Below are positions 11,021 to 19,066 of a DNA stretch of 21,174 nt, piece by piece; position 1 is the stretch's first letter; each line of letters opens with the position of its first letter. Under the pieces are notes generated by a model. That model searched no databases, was not told the DNA's origin, and was given only the letters and a program-made list of their open reading frames with translations. The DNA lies in NCBI GenBank assembly GCA_020650975.1, contig JAIPMN010006161.1, positions 9,281-30,454 of the forward strand, in the 5' to 3' direction. The stretch is from Apostichopus californicus. Lineage: Eukaryota > Echinodermata > Holothuroidea > Aspidochirotida > Stichopodidae. A program made the translations under genes and the position numbers.

Positions 11021-11167
11021 GTAAATTCAACAAAGAGATACTGATTACGAATTAAGCTAGTTCATTGGCTCATTTGTCAACATATTGTATTTATAGTGTA
11101 CTGAATTGGTCAAACACCTATTAAAAACAATCACATATATATACATGTGGCAATTATTTGCTAGCAA

Positions 11168-11178
11168 ACATACATACA

Positions 11179-11208
<30 letters not shown>
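11168..11208. repeat. (ATAC/GTAT)n tetranucleotide microsatellite, tail of SINE copy 2
   Basis: About ten uninterrupted CATA units directly abutting the 3' end of the minus-strand SINE. It most likely began as the SINE's own simple-repeat tail. Confidence 0.9.
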
Positions 11209-11209
<1 letters not shown>

Positions 11210-11578
11210 TAGACACTTATACAGCGCTGCTACATCGAGATCGTAGCGCTTTTAAAAACATAGCCTTGGTCATTGGTAACTTGTCACACCTACACACCAA
11301 AGTGTGCACAATTCAACCAACCAATCTCTCCTGGGCAACCACAGTGCACCACAACCATGTGTCCCCCGGGGGACTTCCCATAGGGTGCAGCCACAAACCG
11401 GCGCATGCAACTATATTTACAAGTTACCTCGCAAGTCCCCATTTATACACCTGGGTGAAGAGAGGCAATGAAGATAAAGTGCCTTGCCCAAGGACACAAC
11501 GCAATGATCTGGCCAGGGCTCGAACCTGTAATCCTTAGACACCAGTCCACTGCCTTAACCACTTGACCACAACGCCCC
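11209..11578 (-). mobile_element. tRNA-derived SINE, copy 2, just 3' of MPV17 copy A
   Basis: Reverse-oriented relative of the SINE at 1387-1757: same head with A and B boxes and the same body up to the GTGTGACAAGT stretch, then a different tail ending AGCGCTGTATAAGTGTC and running into a tetranucleotide repeat. It lies about 250 bp past the copy A stop codon, in the same direction, so it could be in the 3' UTR. No clean target duplication seen. Confidence 0.87.
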
Positions 11579-11823
11579 CAATAGCATGCGTTTTCTTTGA
11601 TTGAGTACAGACTGTTCAGGCCATTACAACCTGAGCTTTATCTTAATTGACAAAATTTCAGAATATTTGAGGAGAAAACGACAGAATAACCTTCTTTGTA
11701 AAGCTCGATGGATCAACAGGGCTGTGGAAAACTTGCGGCTCTCTTCGAATCTGAACATACGAAGGCATTGCATGAAAGCTGCTATCAACTTGATTCAAGC
11801 TTGGTTCAAGCTTGATAAAGTGG

Positions 11824-11929
11824 TTAAAGAAATAAGACAACTGGACTGACCTGTTTGTCTGTTGGATTGTTCGTTTTCCAGCTGAGGTAAGTGTTCCAGA
11901 ATACCGAGACGATATTGATGACAACTGGT
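11824..11929 (-). CDS. MPV17: MPV17 copy A, terminal coding exon 7
   Basis: 106 nt after acceptor TTCTCAG. It completes the split Arg and encodes PVVINIVSVFWNTYLSWKT, then NNPTDKQVSPVVLFL and TAA. WNxYLSW is the family C-terminal signature. CAG|GTCAGT after residue Q182 resembles a weak donor, so the last eight residues are less certain. I found no clear AATAAA signal just downstream. Confidence 0.82.
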
Positions 11930-14900
11930 CTGAGAAAATCAATTCAAGAAACATTAAGACCTTTCTGGTACTGAAAGGAACTACCTGTTTCCAATGACGG
12001 AATTTTGTGCACTTTTTTTTGTATTTTTAGAAATACACTCTTTGTTGACTAGAAGAATTGTAATAATAAAAGATGCCCTTGTGTTGAAAGAAATACAGGT
12101 ACTGAGAATTTGTGGTACAGAATGCAAACAGGTTGTATTTTTATTAGGAACTTGAGGTTATTTTGTGGTTTGCCCCCTCAAATCAAAGTTACATGTCTCA
12201 CTGCACCATAAAGCTTGTGACCTCCCCCCCCCAAAAAAAGAACCCCCCTACATTTTTTCCCTCCCTCTCACTAATATCACATAACCAAGCTGGGTCAAAT
12301 CCAACTGATATAGCGTTTAGGGTTACTTACTTAAGTATTCTCTGTAATGAAATTGTTCATAGCATTGAAACCAGGCGCGTAGCGAGAAATTTGCTGAGGG
12401 GCGAAACTGTAGGCAAACTATCAGAGCCGTAGATACGGCATTGCAAACTATCTAAGCGTAGCGCTACCATGGTTGGCGCGAAGCGTACAAGAAAATTTTG
12501 GCTGAAAATGCCTCCCCGCAGATCCCTGGAAATGGCACTTCCCAGGCCTTGTAAGATGCATCTTAGCATTTTCTCTTTTGAAATTACTAGCGATATCATA
12601 AAAACATTAAAAAAATATAAATATGCTCAAGGGGGGGGGGCAGCTGCCCCCTTCGCTACGCGCCTGATTGAAACTGATTATCATGAGGCCAATGTCCCAG
12701 TTGAGTACACTCCCTCAACCTCACTGTCCCTTCTACACAATGAATTCCTGTGTCGTTTTTTGCCCGCAATACTCTGATCATACACAAGTTTTACAATATT
12801 CAATAAGAAATTATTCAAAATCTCAAACTCACCTGTAGTACAATGGAAGGATGTAAAAGTTAAAAAGCTGAACTGCTGGGAAAACCTGGGTACAGAAAAG
12901 GAAATGTCTTCATCGATTTAAAAAAAATCTTCGTAAACTTTTACTGATATCCCAGAGGTTCTCGATTTTGTTCTCTATTAGAGCCAAAGGGACACATTAC
13001 TTAGAGCAAAGGGCCAGACAGGACCAAAAACAGTCTTAACTTCACAAAAATCTCAGACCCATCCCCCAGGACGGCGATCACTATGTAAGAAACATATCAA
13101 TGAATAATGGGCCGGTCTAGGTGAAAAATGCCCGGGCCGATTTTAAGACCCAGTCCGCCCCTGTGGATGCTGACCTTCTAAAGTAGAGCTGGTGATGGAG
13201 ATAGACAAAGGATGCTGATCTTCCCCAGTTGACCAATCAGCTACTGACACATTTGACTTATTTTGCAACAGACTGAGCTAAGGTGACAGTGATACCTCTA
13301 GCCAGGTATTGACTGACAGATTCCTAGCAGTAACGAACAAAGTGATGATTTTCTGGGTGTAGAACAGCGGTTCCCAAAGTGGGGGTCGCCACCCAAAAGG
13401 GGAGGGGGTTGCCAACGCATATCATGGGGAGCCAAAAAAAGAAGGAAAAAAAAGACAGGATCAAACGTCAAAATTTCTTTGATAAGAAGTCCTTTCGATC
13501 AATAGATATTTGTTAACCAAATGCTACATTTCCGGCTATTGTTTATCAATGTTTACATTTATACAAGCTGTATCTTATCTTTGTAAGAGGTTAGTTGCCA
13601 TTTCGACATTGTGGATACTTTATTAAAACTGTACCCACTTTTTTTTGACACGGTCGTTATTTTGGAAGCCAAGAAGATATTAGCATAATATCATAAATGA
13701 TGATATGGCTTGCCAATGGCTTAAAAAAAATATTAAAAAAGATAAAGAGAGAGAGAGAGAGTTGATGAAGAAGTAAATATGATGTAGTTACCATGTAAGC
13801 ATTCAACAGAGTCGGAACAAAGTCCTGTTTAGTGAAAAAGAGAAGAAAAGTTACTATCATCAGCAGAAGCAACATCCAAAAGTGTTTAGATGAATTATGA
13901 AGTACCTGTAAACTATCGCCACGAAATTGTTGTCACAAGTAAGGAATGATTTATATCCAGTATCAAAATAATCACATCATAACAAGATACTTTGAATGCA
14001 AAAAATAAGCAAATCTCTTCATAAATACAGAGATATGCAAACTGCTCTTTTTAAAAGAAACTAAATATCTTCATTATTTTTGATGAACTATTTTATCAAC
14101 CAAAAAAACTGTGATTCAAAGTGGAAAAAAAACTACATTAATTATTCCCTGTTTCAACGTCATAACATCTCCCTTAGAGGGTGTGAAGACTCGCGCAAAA
14201 AGAAACGTCTAATGCCGGTAATCTGACCTAGTTTTGAATGAGGTGTAACAAAAGTGTTAGACACCTCCATGGAGCCAGAAAATACACAAACACAGCTTGC
14301 TACCGTTGGAAATTAGACACTAGTGTACAGCCAATACATACAGGTACGGTCAATACCCACAGCACAGTATACAAACGATACAGCGATGGACATCCTAGGT
14401 CCAGCTAAAGATAACAAGGTATCACGTTTCATTACTGTACTGTCTGCATTTTCTAGCGACACGAACAAAACGTCACTTGCAAGCAACAGAATGTTAACTT
14501 TTTCAGATGGCCGCACGCGGTTTGGGGTGAGTCTTCAATGCCTTTAAAGATAATGGTTACAGTGGTAATTGTGCCAGGCATCACTCCTCCCCAGCTTACT
14601 ACTCTTTATTACCCTCTATTACCAGCAGTGTGCCTTCAGGTTCAGGAGAAAGGGGGGGACCTACTAAAATCAACAGGGCAAATTTAGAATCCCCCCTCAG
14701 TCCCCTCACCCATCTTTGAAATCTTTAGAAGTCACTGCCTCTGACCACTAATAATTCTGAACTAAAAAAAAAAACACTAAATGTTTCTTCGTACTCACAG
14801 CTTTAAGTTGACTCTTGACTTCAGGCACAGTCCTCCCGTTTCCAAAAGCCACGAAGGATATAAAACATGATACGATGAACGGTGCAAAAAGAGCCTAGTA

Positions 14901-17900
14901 AAAGGAAAAGAATTTGACACGGTAAATAGGTTCATTTTCAGTGATGGAAAAACAAATGTCTTTTGTAATCTCTATAACAGAGTACAACCCAACATTCTCA
15001 GTTGTTTTTGGGAAGTCATCGAATATTAATTATGTGTTAAAAATGACTATCTATACTAAGTTGACTTATTCTTGCTGAGTTTGCTGTGGTAAATGCATGA
15101 TTTAAATATCGTTTTTGCAGTACCATATTGTCACTAAAATCTTTGAACTCCTCGTTGTTAAAAATTGAAGCAATATTCAATATAGTGACTTTCATGGCAT
15201 CAGATGTATTAGACCCAATAACAAGGAGCCTGTTGTCATAGTGACTAGCATATGGATGCATGTAAGTGCCATTGGAGAACATCAGAGAGTTTGAAAAAGT
15301 TATCCATTTTATTAGATATATTGACACATCATTTGCAAGTCTACATTTTGTAATATTTTGTTGTATTGGCGAATAGCCAATCCAGCAACTTGCAAGAAAT
15401 TGTTGTGATCACACACAGGGTATGAAAAAGCCAATTTTGAGAGAGGTTGCGAGGAAAGTCATCAATGCAAACATTTCGCTGCATTGATGATAGTTGAATA
15501 TTTTAAGTCATAAACATTAAACTTAAAAGCTCAGAAAATGTATTTCTGCTATGGGGTGGGGCATACTATAGGTGTGACCACCATGAAGTATGCGTATGTA
15601 TACATTCATACTGCACCTGGTCTGTGGCAACTTTACACAGGGGAGCCAGTTTACCAGGCCCTTTGTACATCCTCTCTAATAACTTGTACCAGGTTATCAC
15701 AACTGGACCCTGCATGGGAAGAAAATATCATGCACTGTGTTAAAAACCCAGGTACTCTCAATATATATGAAAATCAGACCTCACCCTACCATCCACATCC
15801 TGCCCCCTCCCCCACCCCCTCCAACACTATTTATATAATGAACTCATTAAACATAATGTGTTCAGTAAGTAGTGACAAGAGTAAATCTGCAGGAGACAAC
15901 AGAAAATTATTACAAATAAATAAAATATTAAAACACGCATAATCGATTGATCATATAACACTTCATATTTAGTCTATTTGAGCAATATCAGACTAACAGA
16001 TTTTCTTTTTCTTACAAAGCAAATTAAATTAATAACATAACTTATTGCCTGTCCAAAAAAAAGAAGAACTACAATATAATTTTATGATGTCAAGTAGCCA
16101 CTTGTGGATATGGGAGAAGCTGAATGGTTTATATCTTACACTTCTGTTTGAAAGGCTATCCCAATTCAGTGGCGGAGCGTCCATACAGTCGGGGGGGGGG
16201 GGCGAATGCCCCCCTGACGGACTCAAATGGACTGCGGGCGCCCTTTTCAGCTTTTTACCACGTTTTACTTATTCGCGATTATTGAAATTTTTATTGCGCT
16301 CTCATCTACCTATTGAAATTTGTCACATTTTGTTGGCGATAACACCTATTTATTCTTCGTTTATCTGCAAATCAGCAAGGCCCGGAAAGGGTAATTTCCA
16401 GCGATCTAGGGAGTATCTTTACTCAAAAATTTTCTGTACGCTCCGCGCCAACCTGTGGTGGCCCTCCGCTTAGATAGTGTCGAAAGCGCCCCTACAGACC
16501 ATTCTCAAACCCCCTGACCAATACCCCTAGCTCCGTCACTGTCCCAATTAACAGGGTCTGCTCATTTTGCATTTTCTTTTTGACCATTTGGAAAAAAAAC
16601 ATTTCAGATGAGGATAACTGCGGAGCTTTCCTGGATGAGGAACTCACTTTACTTTAGCCAGCCGGGGCTCAAAACCATGACATCCCAGATGTTAGGTTTC
16701 ATTGCTTCTAATGTCACTGCCATTGTCCACTCGAAATAAGCATATTGTTTTAAATGTGCCATCCCCACTCCCTCCCCTCTCCCTCCCCCCGGATGACTCA
16801 ATGATTTAGCCACTCGAAAACAGGTTACCTTCAATCAACTACATGTCTCGGGTCAGGAACGAGATTCTTAGACAGGGTTTTTAACTATTAGGTTGTGGAA
16901 GATACAGTATTTCTCTTCAATGTAAGCTTATCATTGAACATCCTCTTTAATGCTAACTGGAATGAATTGAATGTTACTTTGAATGATAGCCAAACGACAA
17001 GAAACTGAAGTTGACAAACGTGGCAAAACCTCACCACAAAGATGACACCGAAGACTGACTGACGAGCCGTTCTTGCATAGTTGTGGCCATCTAAGCCCTT
17101 CTTCTCCACCAATTGCTGTGCTAGAACATCTCCGACACCGAGTACACATCCTGATGGCATTTACAGTAAGAGAAATGTTTGCATTTTTTACTTTTTATGA
17201 CAAACTTATTTGTTTCCAATTGAAATGGATGGTTTGAATTAACAGAGGCAAACTTAAATGCTGTAGATCCAATACTATCATTGACAGGAACCATTCAGGA
17301 CTACCACATGCTTAAAGGGTGTGAAGACTAGCGCAAAAAGAAACGTCTAATGCCGGTAATCTGACCTAGTTTCGAATGAGGTGTAACAGAAGTGTTAGAC
17401 ACCACCATCGATCCCAGAAAATACACACACAGCTTGCTACTGTCTGTAATTAGACACTAGTTTACAGTCAGTACATACAGCTGCGGTCAATACCCACAGC
17501 ACAGTGCACAAACGATACAGCGATGGACATCTCAGGTCCAGCTAAAGATAACAAGGTATCACGTTTCATTACTGTCTGCATTTTGTAGCAACACGCACAA
17601 AGCGTCACTTGCAAGCAACAGAAAGTTAACTTTTTCAAATGGCCGCACGCAGTTTGGGGCGAGTCTTCAATGCCTTTAAATAGGTCAACAAACAGTATTG
17701 GCTTGGCAACAAATATGCTAGGATGTTACACAATAGTCACTCATGATAAAAATTCAACACTTGTTTTTTACTGGTTACTACAATTCCTCATGTTCTTCTT
17801 TCATTTTCCAATTGTCTGGGAACAACTTGGAAGATGGATCAGAACCTCAAACTAACGTACAACTGAAACTGCTAAATTCTGTTGCGAAGACTAAAGAATT

Positions 17901-18477
17901 TTGATAAATTGATTTTAAATATATATAATTGAAATTTTAGTGAGTTGGAAAATTCAGAACAGTGAAAAAACTTCCAGCCTGCACCGGAATTCCAACCCTG
18001 TCCTCCCGCTTTATATGCGGATACCCTATAGCCACTAGGTTATGGACGCTGATTGTATGTCCAGGGTTCGAAACTGGTAAGGAAGATCGTAATTCCACGG
18101 TAAGCTATGTCACCTGTATCGAACAATACTAGTTCTGTTTTGGTGACATATAATATATATTAATATTATATATATTATATCTATATATATGAATTAGTAA
18201 ATTAGTATTGTTATTATCATAATATTATATTATACTATATATCAACACTTAGTGGGTGAATAGCTGAAAAATTAAAAACACTAACATTCAGAACGTACAG
18301 TAGGCTACAGTATATTCCGAAGTTGTAATGTCACTTTCCATACAATGATTCAAGGTAGGAAAATTTACATTTCAAGCTTCAGGTTCGTTCAGTTAATATA
18401 CCTGAGGTAATGCCTTGTGTTCTCAACGGATATCTGGCTAAACGTTGCTGATAGGCACGCCAGGCTTTTATTATCAT
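11824..18477 (-). CDS. MPV17: MPV17-like protein, copy A (seven coding exons, complete)
   Basis: Complete MPV17-family gene. Exons on the minus strand: 18477-18402, 17150-17035, 15709-15617, 14894-14799, 13824-13792, 12885-12833, 11929-11824; 573 nt, 190 residues plus TAA, close to the usual family size of about 175-200. Motifs by residue: AWRAYQQRL at 5-13, GVGDVLAQQ at 30-38, ARTARQ at 51-56, GPVVITWYKLLER from 65, FAP at 98-100, GNGRT at 113-117, DFVPTLLNAYM at 128-138, FPAVQLFNFY at 140-149, FWNTYLSW at 166-173. Four hydrophobic segments lie at roughly 22-38, 57-75, 97-112 and 143-173. Known family role: mitochondrial inner-membrane protein affecting the nucleotide pool and mtDNA upkeep. 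The start ATG has an in-frame TGA upstream. The usual WP of the fourth segment is FP. The tail after KTNNPTDKQ may be intron read-through (see findings). Copy A or copy B could be specialised; the sequence alone does not say. Confidence 0.92.
12372..12666. mobile_element. hAT-type MITE with 8-bp TSD (intron 6 of MPV17 copy A)
   Basis: 295 bp. Terminal inverted repeats CAGGCGCGTAGCGA are perfect over 14 nt (TCGCTACGCGCCTG at the right end). The element is flanked by identical 8-bp repeats ATTGAAAC at 12364-12371 and 12667-12674. An 8-bp duplication and CA-starting ends are the hAT hallmark. Near the right end a G run meets a C run around CAGCTG, forming a strong hairpin. It has no transposase. 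Confidence 0.93.
12833..12885 (-). CDS. MPV17: MPV17 copy A, coding exon 6
   Basis: 53 nt, acceptor TACCCAG, donor GTGAGT. It encodes VFPAVQLFNFYILPLYY plus two bases of Arg. The family W before P is F here. Confidence 0.91.
12985..13163 (-). mobile_element. degenerate repeat with hAT-like terminus CAGGGGCGGACTGG
   Basis: Lies in intron 5 of copy A. Read on the minus strand it begins CAGGGGCGGACTGGGTCTT at 13163, a typical hAT-like end, and shares GACCCATCCCCCAGG with the right-edge repeat. The other terminus and a target duplication were not found, so the left limit is approximate. Confidence 0.5.
13365..13440 (+). mobile_element. hAT-like 5' terminus fragment
   Basis: CAGCGGTTCCCAAAGTGGG followed by GGTCGCCACCC resembles the terminal consensus of Charlie-like hAT elements (CAG.GGTTC.CAAA.TG.GGGTCGC). 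No matching inverted end occurs nearby, so this is a truncated copy. Also in intron 5 of copy A. Confidence 0.5.
13747..13762. repeat. (GA)n microsatellite
   Basis: Short run of GA units in intron 5 of copy A, 30 nt from the exon 5 donor. On the transcribed strand it is a CT run. Confidence 0.85.
13792..13824 (-). CDS. MPV17: MPV17 copy A, coding exon 5 (33-nt micro-exon)
   Basis: 33 nt encoding DFVPTLLNAYM, acceptor AAACAG, donor GTAACT. Matches the family D(F/Y)xPTLLxxY stretch and the copy B micro-exon (7 of 11 residues identical). Confidence 0.88.
14178..14543. mobile_element. TTAA-flanked MITE, copy 2 (intron 4 of MPV17 copy A)
   Basis: 366 bp, aligned end to end with copy 1 in the same orientation. 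The left flank is TTAG (one change from TTAA), the right flank TTAA at 14544-14547. The left end AGGGTGTGAAGACTCGCGC pairs with the right end GGTGAGTCTTCAATGCCT. Open frames across it on both strands are incidental. Confidence 0.85.
14799..14894 (-). CDS. MPV17: MPV17 copy A, coding exon 4
   Basis: 96 nt, 32 codons, acceptor TTACTAG, donor GTGAGT. It encodes ALFAPFIVSCFISFVAFGNG, then RTVPEVKSQLKA: the third membrane segment and the following loop. Confidence 0.92.
15037..15407 (-). other. unassigned open frame in intron 3 of MPV17 copy A
   Basis: A frame without stops runs about 120 codons on the minus strand, the same strand as the host gene, ending at a stop near 15037. There is no good ATG at its start. 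The translation contains YASHYDNRLLVIGSNTSD and looks protein-like (varied composition, few repeats) in an AT-rich background where stops should be frequent. I do not recognise a family. It could be a cassette exon, a decayed retrocopy or chance. It has no counterpart in copy B intron 3. Confidence 0.25.
15617..15709 (-). CDS. MPV17: MPV17 copy A, coding exon 3
   Basis: 93 nt, 31 codons, acceptor CATGCAG. It encodes GPVVITWYKLLERMYKG and ends KVATDQ. The donor CAG|GTGCAG is weaker than the others but is at exactly the same place as in copy B. Confidence 0.91.
16167..16541. mobile_element. hAT-type MITE with 8-bp TSD (intron 2 of MPV17 copy A)
   Basis: 375 bp with ends CAGTGGCGGAGC and GCTCCGTCACTG (one mismatch), flanked by identical 8-bp TCCCAATT at 16159-16166 and 16542-16549. 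A hairpin of 11 G and a C run lies close to the left end. The interior has open frames but nothing resembling a transposase. Confidence 0.92.
17035..17150 (-). CDS. MPV17: MPV17 copy A, coding exon 2
   Basis: 116 nt, acceptor GCCATCAG, donor GTGAGG. It encodes CVLGVGDVLAQQLVEKKG, then HNYARTARQSVFGVIFV. A longer frame from an ATG overlapping the acceptor reads through the exon into the intron; the splice sites and the homology to copy B argue for the exon boundaries given. Confidence 0.92.
17316..17675. mobile_element. TTAA-flanked MITE, copy 3 (intron 1 of MPV17 copy A)
   Basis: 360 bp, same family and orientation, flanked by TTAA at 17312-17315 and 17676-17679. It has the internal landmarks shared by all copies: CTAATGCCGGTAATCTGACC near the left end, GATACAGCGATGGACATC in the middle and GCAAGCAACAGAAAGTTAAC near the right. 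Confidence 0.85.
17925..18056 (-). mobile_element. degenerate tRNA-headed SINE fragment
   Basis: On the minus strand TAACCTAGTGG (10 of 11 to the A box consensus) is followed, at tRNA spacing, by GGTTGGAATTCC, a decayed B box, then a GCAGGCTGGAAG body. Located in intron 1 of copy A. Confidence 0.5.
18146..18243. repeat. AT-only low-complexity tract
   Basis: TATATAT/TAATATTAT-type sequence in intron 1 of copy A, likely an expanded microsatellite with cruciform potential. Confidence 0.8.
18402..18477 (-). CDS. MPV17: MPV17 copy A, coding exon 1
   Basis: 76 nt: 25 codons plus one base of a split Gly. It encodes MIIKAWRAYQQRLARYPLRT then QGITS. Donor TCAG|GTATAT. An in-frame TGA upstream supports this ATG. 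A possible 5' UTR splice acceptor (TTTATTTACAG) ends just before 18561, so an upstream non-coding exon is likely but unproven. Confidence 0.88.
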
Positions 18478-18669
18478 TTCTGATGAGCAGTTTGTGTCAA
18501 AGAATTTGTTGAAACAGGGATATTGGGCACCAGATTTCTTTCAATATGTCAGTGTGCACTTCTGTAAATAAAAAAATGATTTGTTTTAGATTTGCTTCCA
18601 AGCAGCAAATGATAAGAGAATATATTCTCCATATTTCTTTTTTTCTATATCTATTAAGATTGCATTTAA
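18478..18669 (-). other. 5' flank of MPV17 copy A with possible 5' UTR splice acceptor
   Basis: Immediately upstream of the copy A start. On the minus strand a pyrimidine-rich tract ends in TTTACAG before position 18561, and an in-frame TGA lies between it and the ATG. This looks like a 5' UTR exon start; no promoter element can be named with confidence. Confidence 0.35.
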
Positions 18670-19062
18670 AGGGTATGAAGAATCGTGCAAACAGAAACAT
18701 CTAATGCTGGTTATCTGACCTAGTTTTGAATGTAACAGAAGTGTTAGATACCACCATCGATCCCAGAAAAAAACACACAGCTTGCTACCGTCGGTAATTA
18801 GACCAGGGAGTTATTCCATAACAACTCCCTGATTAGAGTAGACACTAGTGTACACTCAATACATACAGCTGCGGTCAATACACACAGCACAGTGTATAAA
18901 CGATACAGCGATGGACATCTCAGGTCCAGCTAAAGATAACAAGGTATCACGTTTCATTACTGTCTGCATTTTGTAGTGACACGAACAAAATGTCACTTGC
19001 AAGCAACAGAAAGTTAACTTTTTCAGATGGCTGCACGTGGTTTGGGGCGAGTCTTAATGCCT
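18670..19062. mobile_element. TTAA-flanked MITE, copy 4 (5' of MPV17 copy A), with nested insert
   Basis: 393 bp, same family and orientation, flanked by TTAA at 18666-18669 and 19063-19066. It is longer than the others because about 40 bp is inserted at 18803-18842. It also lacks a few bases after TTTTGAATG. It lies within 200 bp of the copy A start codon, so it may sit in the promoter or in a 5' UTR intron. Confidence 0.85.
18803..18842. repeat. 40-bp palindromic insertion nested in MITE copy 4
   Basis: Absent from the three sister copies. It carries perfect 9-nt inverted arms CAGGGAGTT (18804-18812) and AACTCCCTG (18823-18831) with a 10-nt loop, and ATTAGA occurs just before and after the hairpin. 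It may be a deleted remnant of a small TIR element or a hairpin-capable insertion. Confidence 0.7.
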
Positions 19063-19066
19063 TTAA

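Noticed and set aside
11158..11538. 126-codon plus-strand frame, with a similar frame antisense at 1427-1657
   Set aside because: Both are antisense readings of the two SINE copies; their likeness comes from the shared repeat.
11601..11849. 82-codon plus-strand frame overlapping the end of MPV17 copy A
   Set aside because: Antisense to a well-supported terminal exon and its 3' flank; no recognised domain.
14313..14547. Open frames on both strands
   Set aside because: Entirely within MITE copy 2; the sister copies do not keep the frames.
16045..16473. 142-codon plus-strand frame
   Set aside because: It spans the edge of a hAT MITE and its poly-G hairpin and has no family resemblance.
16888..17160. 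90-codon minus-strand frame starting at an ATG
   Set aside because: It is MPV17 copy A exon 2 read from a chance ATG at the acceptor and on past the donor into the intron. The first half is real coding, the rest is not.
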